This document shows, piece after piece, positions 61,054-64,000 of a stretch of DNA of 64,000 nt. The DNA comes from Woeseiaceae bacterium (GTDB lineage: Bacteria; Pseudomonadota; Gammaproteobacteria; Steroidobacterales; Woeseiaceae): contig JAJFKS010000034.1 of the NCBI GenBank assembly GCA_021773115.1, positions 186,001-250,000 of the forward strand. The letters are read 5' to 3'. The translations under genes and the position numbers were made by a program. How positions within the stretch are numbered: position 1 is the stretch's first letter; each line of letters starts with the position of its first letter. The notes below the pieces were generated by a model. It was given only the letters and a program-made list of their open reading frames with translations. It was not told the origin of the DNA and did not search any database.

Positions 61054-62189
61054 AGCAGTAACTCCAGAATGCGTTGATACAAGCCGGTTAATTTAACGAC
61101 ATCGTCGACTTTGACGTGTTCATCGATTTTGTGAATTGACGCGTTCACCGGGCCCAGCTCGACGACGTCAACCCCGGCCGGTGAAATAAACCGACCATCG
61201 GATGTGCCGCCGCCGGTAGAGAGCTCTGGTTCAGATCCGCACTGCTCCCTGACCGCCTGTACCACGGCATCAACGAGCTTGCCGGGCTTCGTTAGAAAGG
61301 GCTCGCCAGACAGATGCCACTTCAGCTCATAGTCAATATCGTGGGCGTCAAAGATCTCGTGAACGCGTTTCTTGAGCGACTCATGGTCCCACACGGTTGA
61401 ATAGCGGAAATTGAAGCGCGCTGACAGTTCTGCGGGCGTAACATTCGGCGCGCCGACACCGCTTCGAATGTCCACAACCTGAAAGCTGGTCGCCGGAAAG
61501 TAATTATTACCCTGGTCCCATTCGATGCCATGCAACTCAGCGAGAACCGGCGCGAACCGGCGAATCGGATTGTCGGCAAGCTGCGGATAGGCGACGTGCC
61601 CCTGGATGCCCTTCACGGTCAGCATGCCGCTCAAAGAGCCGCGCCGTCCAATGCGCACCAGATCACCGAGTTTATCCTGGCTCGACGGTTCGCCGATAAC
61701 GCACAAATCAATTTTCTCGTCGCGTTCAACCAACGTTTGCATAACGCGCAAGGTGCCATCGCGAGCTCGACCTTCTTCATCGCTGGTAATCAGCAACGCA
61801 ATGCTGCCATCGTGATTCGGGTACTCCGCAACGAAGCGCTCAATCGCGACAATCATCGACGCAAGGCCACTCTTCATATCCGCGGCGCCGCGGCCATAAA
61901 GACAGCCGTCCTTAAAGGTCGGTTCGAATGGGTCGCTGTTCCACTGGGCGCTGTCACCGGGCGGTACGACGTCGGTGTGTCCCGCAAAGCAAAGTACCGG
62001 CGACTGCGATCCGCGGCGCGCCCAGAGATTCGTAACGTCGCCGAACTGCAGCGTCTCGCAATGAAAGCCCAGCGGCCTGAGGCGCCTTTCCAAAATCGAT
62101 TGGCACCCGGCATCGTCGGGGGTCACGGATTTGCGACGCAAAAGCTCGCAAAGCAGGTCGATTTCAGGGTAGTCAGTAACTTCGCTCAT
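61050..62189 (-). CDS. dapE: Succinyl-diaminopimelate desuccinylase DapE
   Basis: A 379-residue M20-family zinc hydrolase in lysine/meso-diaminopimelate synthesis, releasing succinate from N-succinyl-L,L-DAP. Metal and catalytic residues are in [21 protein letters not shown] and [12 protein letters not shown], with the family stretch [12 protein letters not shown] near the end. ATG 62189 aligns with the family start; the open frame to 62237 adds an unlikely hydrophobic leader. Convergent with dsbB, sharing CTAG. Confidence 0.95.
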   Translation of the reverse strand: MSEVTDYPEIDLLCELLRRKSVTPDDAGCQSILERRLRPLGFHCETLQFGDVTNLWARRGSQSPVLCFAGHTDVVPPGDSAQWNSDPFEPTFKDGCLYGRGAADMKSGLASMIVAIERFVAEYPNHDGSIALLITSDEEGRARDGTLRVMQTLVERDEKIDLCVIGEPSSQDKLGDLVRIGRRGSLSGMLTVKGIQGHVAYPQLADNPIRRFAPVLAELHGIEWDQGNNYFPATSFQVVDIRSGVGAPNVTPAELSARFNFRYSTVWDHESLKKRVHEIFDAHDIDYELKWHLSGEPFLTKPGKLVDAVVQAVREQCGSEPELSTGGGTSDGRFISPAGVDVVELGPVNASIHKIDEHVKVDDVVKLTGLYQRILELLL

Positions 62190-62278
62190 TGTCTTATATA
62201 GGTTTCTTAAGTGTATGAAAAAAAACAATAAATACATGTATCGACAGCGTGATAATAGCGGCGAATTCTGACGTCGAA

Positions 62279-62296
62279 CTGCAACAATTCGGTAAC
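62279..62296 (+). promoter_or_regulatory. Pho box before pstS
   Basis: CTGCAAC-AATT-CGGTAAC has the 7-4-7 layout and matches about 12 of 18 consensus bases. TATGCT (62307-62312), a plausible -10, begins exactly 10 nt later. The arrangement parallels the porin site. Confidence 0.62.
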
Positions 62297-62347
62297 AAAG
62301 CGCCGCTATGCTTTGCCGGGTAATTCAAGCAAACCGGAGACTCCAAA

Positions 62348-63412
62348 GTGAGTACAAAGCGATCTCAATTTATCATTTCTTCAAGCGCCATCCTCTGCCT
62401 GTTGTTGTCTGCGTCAGCCGCAGCTCAGTCCGCTCGCGATTACGTTTACATCGTCGGTTCATCAACAGTTTATCCGTTTGCGACGATCGTCGCCGAACGA
62501 TTTGGGCGCGGCAGCGAATTCAAGACGCCGAAAATCGAATCGACCGGCTCGGGTGGTGGACTGAAGCTGTTCTGTGACGGTGTCGGCGTGGACTTCCCCG
62601 ATGTCGCGAACTCATCACGAGCGATCAAACAATCGGAAGTCGATAGCTGTGCAAGAAACGGCGTTACTGAAATTATCGAAGTCAAGATCGGCTATGACGG
62701 CATCGTCTTCGCGAACGCACTTCAGTCGACTCCGCTGACGCTGAGTCGCCGCGATATTTTCCTGGCGCTGGCGAAGCAAGTTCCGGAAAATGCCGACGGC
62801 CTGCTAATCGACAACCCATTCGTCACCTGGGCAGATGTCAATCCGGCCTTACCGGCCACCAAGATTGAAGTACTTGGCCCACCTCCGACGTCAGGTACCC
62901 GTGACGCGTTCGTCGAGCTGGTAATGGAAGGTGGTTGCAAGACAGTGCCGTGGATCAAAGCGCTGAAAAATTCGGACAGCAATTCGTATAAGGCGATTTG
63001 CCACACGATTCGAGAAGATGGAGCCTTTGTAGAAGCAGGAGAGAACGACAACCTGATCGTGCAGAAATTGCAGGCCAATCCGAGCGCTTTCGGCATTTTC
63101 GGCTTTAGTTTTCTCGACCAGAACAAAGAGAAGGTCAAGGGTGCCGAGATAGACGGTGTCGCGCCGACTTTTGATGCGATTGCCGATGGCGATTACCCGG
63201 TCTCACGGCCATTGTTTTTCTACGTCAAAAAAGCACATGTGGATGTCATTCCCGGCTTACGCGGCTTCTTGCGCGAATTCACCAGCGAACGGGCCTGGGG
63301 CGAAGAAGGTTACCTCGCGGATCGCGGCCTTATCCCGATGCCGGATAATGAGCGTGCTGTCGTTGCCAGCAATGTCCGCGAACTGAAACCGCTATCATTG
63401 GCGAGTCACTAG
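62348..63412 (+). CDS. pstS: Phosphate ABC transporter substrate-binding protein PstS
   Basis: A 354-residue periplasmic phosphate-binding protein. Signal peptide (1-26, ending ASAAAQ), then VGSSTVYPFATIVAERF and ESTGSGGGLKLFCDGVG, whose Ser/Thr/Gly loops contact phosphate, and PPPTSGTRDAFVEL. It belongs to the longer proteobacterial PstS type. GTG 62348 with GGAG 8 nt upstream. pstC follows after 35 bp. Confidence 0.94.
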   Translation: MSTKRSQFIISSSAILCLLLSASAAAQSARDYVYIVGSSTVYPFATIVAERFGRGSEFKTPKIESTGSGGGLKLFCDGVGVDFPDVANSSRAIKQSEVDSCARNGVTEIIEVKIGYDGIVFANALQSTPLTLSRRDIFLALAKQVPENADGLLIDNPFVTWADVNPALPATKIEVLGPPPTSGTRDAFVELVMEGGCKTVPWIKALKNSDSNSYKAICHTIREDGAFVEAGENDNLIVQKLQANPSAFGIFGFSFLDQNKEKVKGAEIDGVAPTFDAIADGDYPVSRPLFFYVKKAHVDVIPGLRGFLREFTSERAWGEEGYLADRGLIPMPDNERAVVASNVRELKPLSLASH

Positions 63413-63447
63413 ACCCTCTTCGATATCGCTGAATACCAAGACTAGCC

Positions 63448-64000
63448 ATGCAAAGCACAACGCTAATCCTGTTACTGGGTTTACTCGCGGTCGGCGCGTT
63501 CTATTTTGGACGCGACCGATCGTTGTCGCTTGTTGGTGGCCCGGGCAAAGGGCGGGCGTTGCATTCATTGCCCGGATACTACGGCTACTTTGTCGCTATC
63601 TGGGTGGTGTTGCCCGCGCTCGCATTGCTGTTCGTGTGGATTCTGCTCGAACCTAAAGTCGTCGCAGCGTTGGTCGTCGATGGTTTGCCAGAGTCGTACC
63701 GGTCGATCTCTGCTGGCGAGCTGAATTTGCTGGTTAATAATATTCGAAATCTCGCGTCGGGTGATGTCGTTAGCGTCGCTGTCGATAACGATTTGCGCCG
63801 AGCTGCAGCGCTGTTCAATGACTACAGTGGCATGAGCCGAGTATTGCTGACGGTATTGGTCATCAGTCTCGCGACGCTCGGCGGTGTATTGGCCTGGCGA
63901 AATATTCGCCCTGAACTGCGGGCACGAAACCGCGTTGAAGCGGTCATTCGCTGGGGGCTGATCGCAGCTTCCAGTATTGCAGTACTGACGACTATTGGCA
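63448..64000 (+). CDS. pstC: Phosphate ABC transporter permease PstC (5' part, runs off the window)
   Basis: The first 184 codons of an inner-membrane permease. The start has a hydrophobic helix (TLILLLGLLAVGAFYFG) and the stretch GKGRALHSLPGYYGYFVAIW seen in the long gammaproteobacterial PstC type, with further helices near residues 48-66 and 130-150. The transporter-specific permease domain lies beyond the window. The call rests on this N-terminal pattern and on pstS directly upstream. Confidence 0.85.
   Translation, partial: MQSTTLILLLGLLAVGAFYFGRDRSLSLVGGPGKGRALHSLPGYYGYFVAIWVVLPALALLFVWILLEPKVVAALVVDGLPESYRSISAGELNLLVNNIRNLASGDVVSVAVDNDLRRAAALFNDYSGMSRVLLTVLVISLATLGGVLAWRNIRPELRARNRVEAVIRWGLIAASSIAVLTTIG

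Noticed and set aside
1..64000. tRNA, rRNA or CRISPR loci
   Set aside because: No cloverleaf-like tRNA 3' motif next to the integrases, no rRNA sequence and no regularly spaced repeat array was seen by eye; a covariance-model scan was not possible here.

Overview
The window looks like chromosome from a gammaproteobacterium, most likely an aquatic or marine heterotroph. The evidence is the MSHA-type pilus locus, GTP-dependent PEP carboxykinase, DusA, DsbB, TsaB and a PhoBR/Pst system of gammaproteobacterial type. A Woeseiaceae- or Chromatiales-like lineage would fit, but no marker here settles the genus. No rRNA, tRNA or CRISPR array is visible.

Layout. (1) 1-18.5 kb is accessory DNA. It holds an unusual tyrosine recombinase with a small overlapping partner, a Fic protein, a complete sucrose/fructan utilisation cluster (TonB receptor, exported GH32, sugar porter, LacI regulator, cytoplasmic GH32, amylosucrase, GPH symporter, fructokinase), and a second tyrosine recombinase divergent from dusA. 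(2) 18.5-23.1 kb holds dusA, a methyltransferase, a class III cyclase with an FHA domain, a REP-doublet palindrome and pckG. (3) 23.3-37.8 kb is a minus-strand MSHA pilus operon (mshI, a PilN-like gene, J, K, L, E, G, F, A, C, D, O, P, Q) without recognisable mshM or mshN. (4) 38-53.9 kb is a dense signalling block: a Tat-exported binding protein joined to a histidine kinase, several stand-alone and hybrid receiver/kinase proteins, and three c-di-GMP enzymes. (5) 54-64 kb holds a DinG/YoaA helicase, tsaB, phoB-phoR, a porin, phoU, dsbB, dapE, pstS and the start of pstC.

How the parts work together. In the sugar cluster the TonB receptor and exported fructosidase take in and cut fructan or sucrose outside the cytoplasm. 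Two permeases import the products. The cytoplasmic GH32, amylosucrase and fructokinase then split or polymerise sucrose and phosphorylate fructose. Two tandem LacI-type operators sit between the divergent receptor and fructosidase genes. The pilus motor ATPase MshE carries the c-di-GMP-binding MshEN motif, and the adjacent signalling block encodes c-di-GMP synthesis and breakdown but no DNA-binding output, so c-di-GMP control of the pilus is the natural inference. In the phosphate region, three Pho-box-like sites (before phoB, the porin and pstS) all lie exactly 10 nt from a plausible -10 element.

Most noteworthy: a 25-bp direct repeat (24/25 identical) flanking the sugar cluster, the tandem LacI operators, 21-bp-spaced iterons between the recombinase and dusA, a REPIN-like palindrome that supplies the stop codons of both convergent neighbours, and the Pho-box series.
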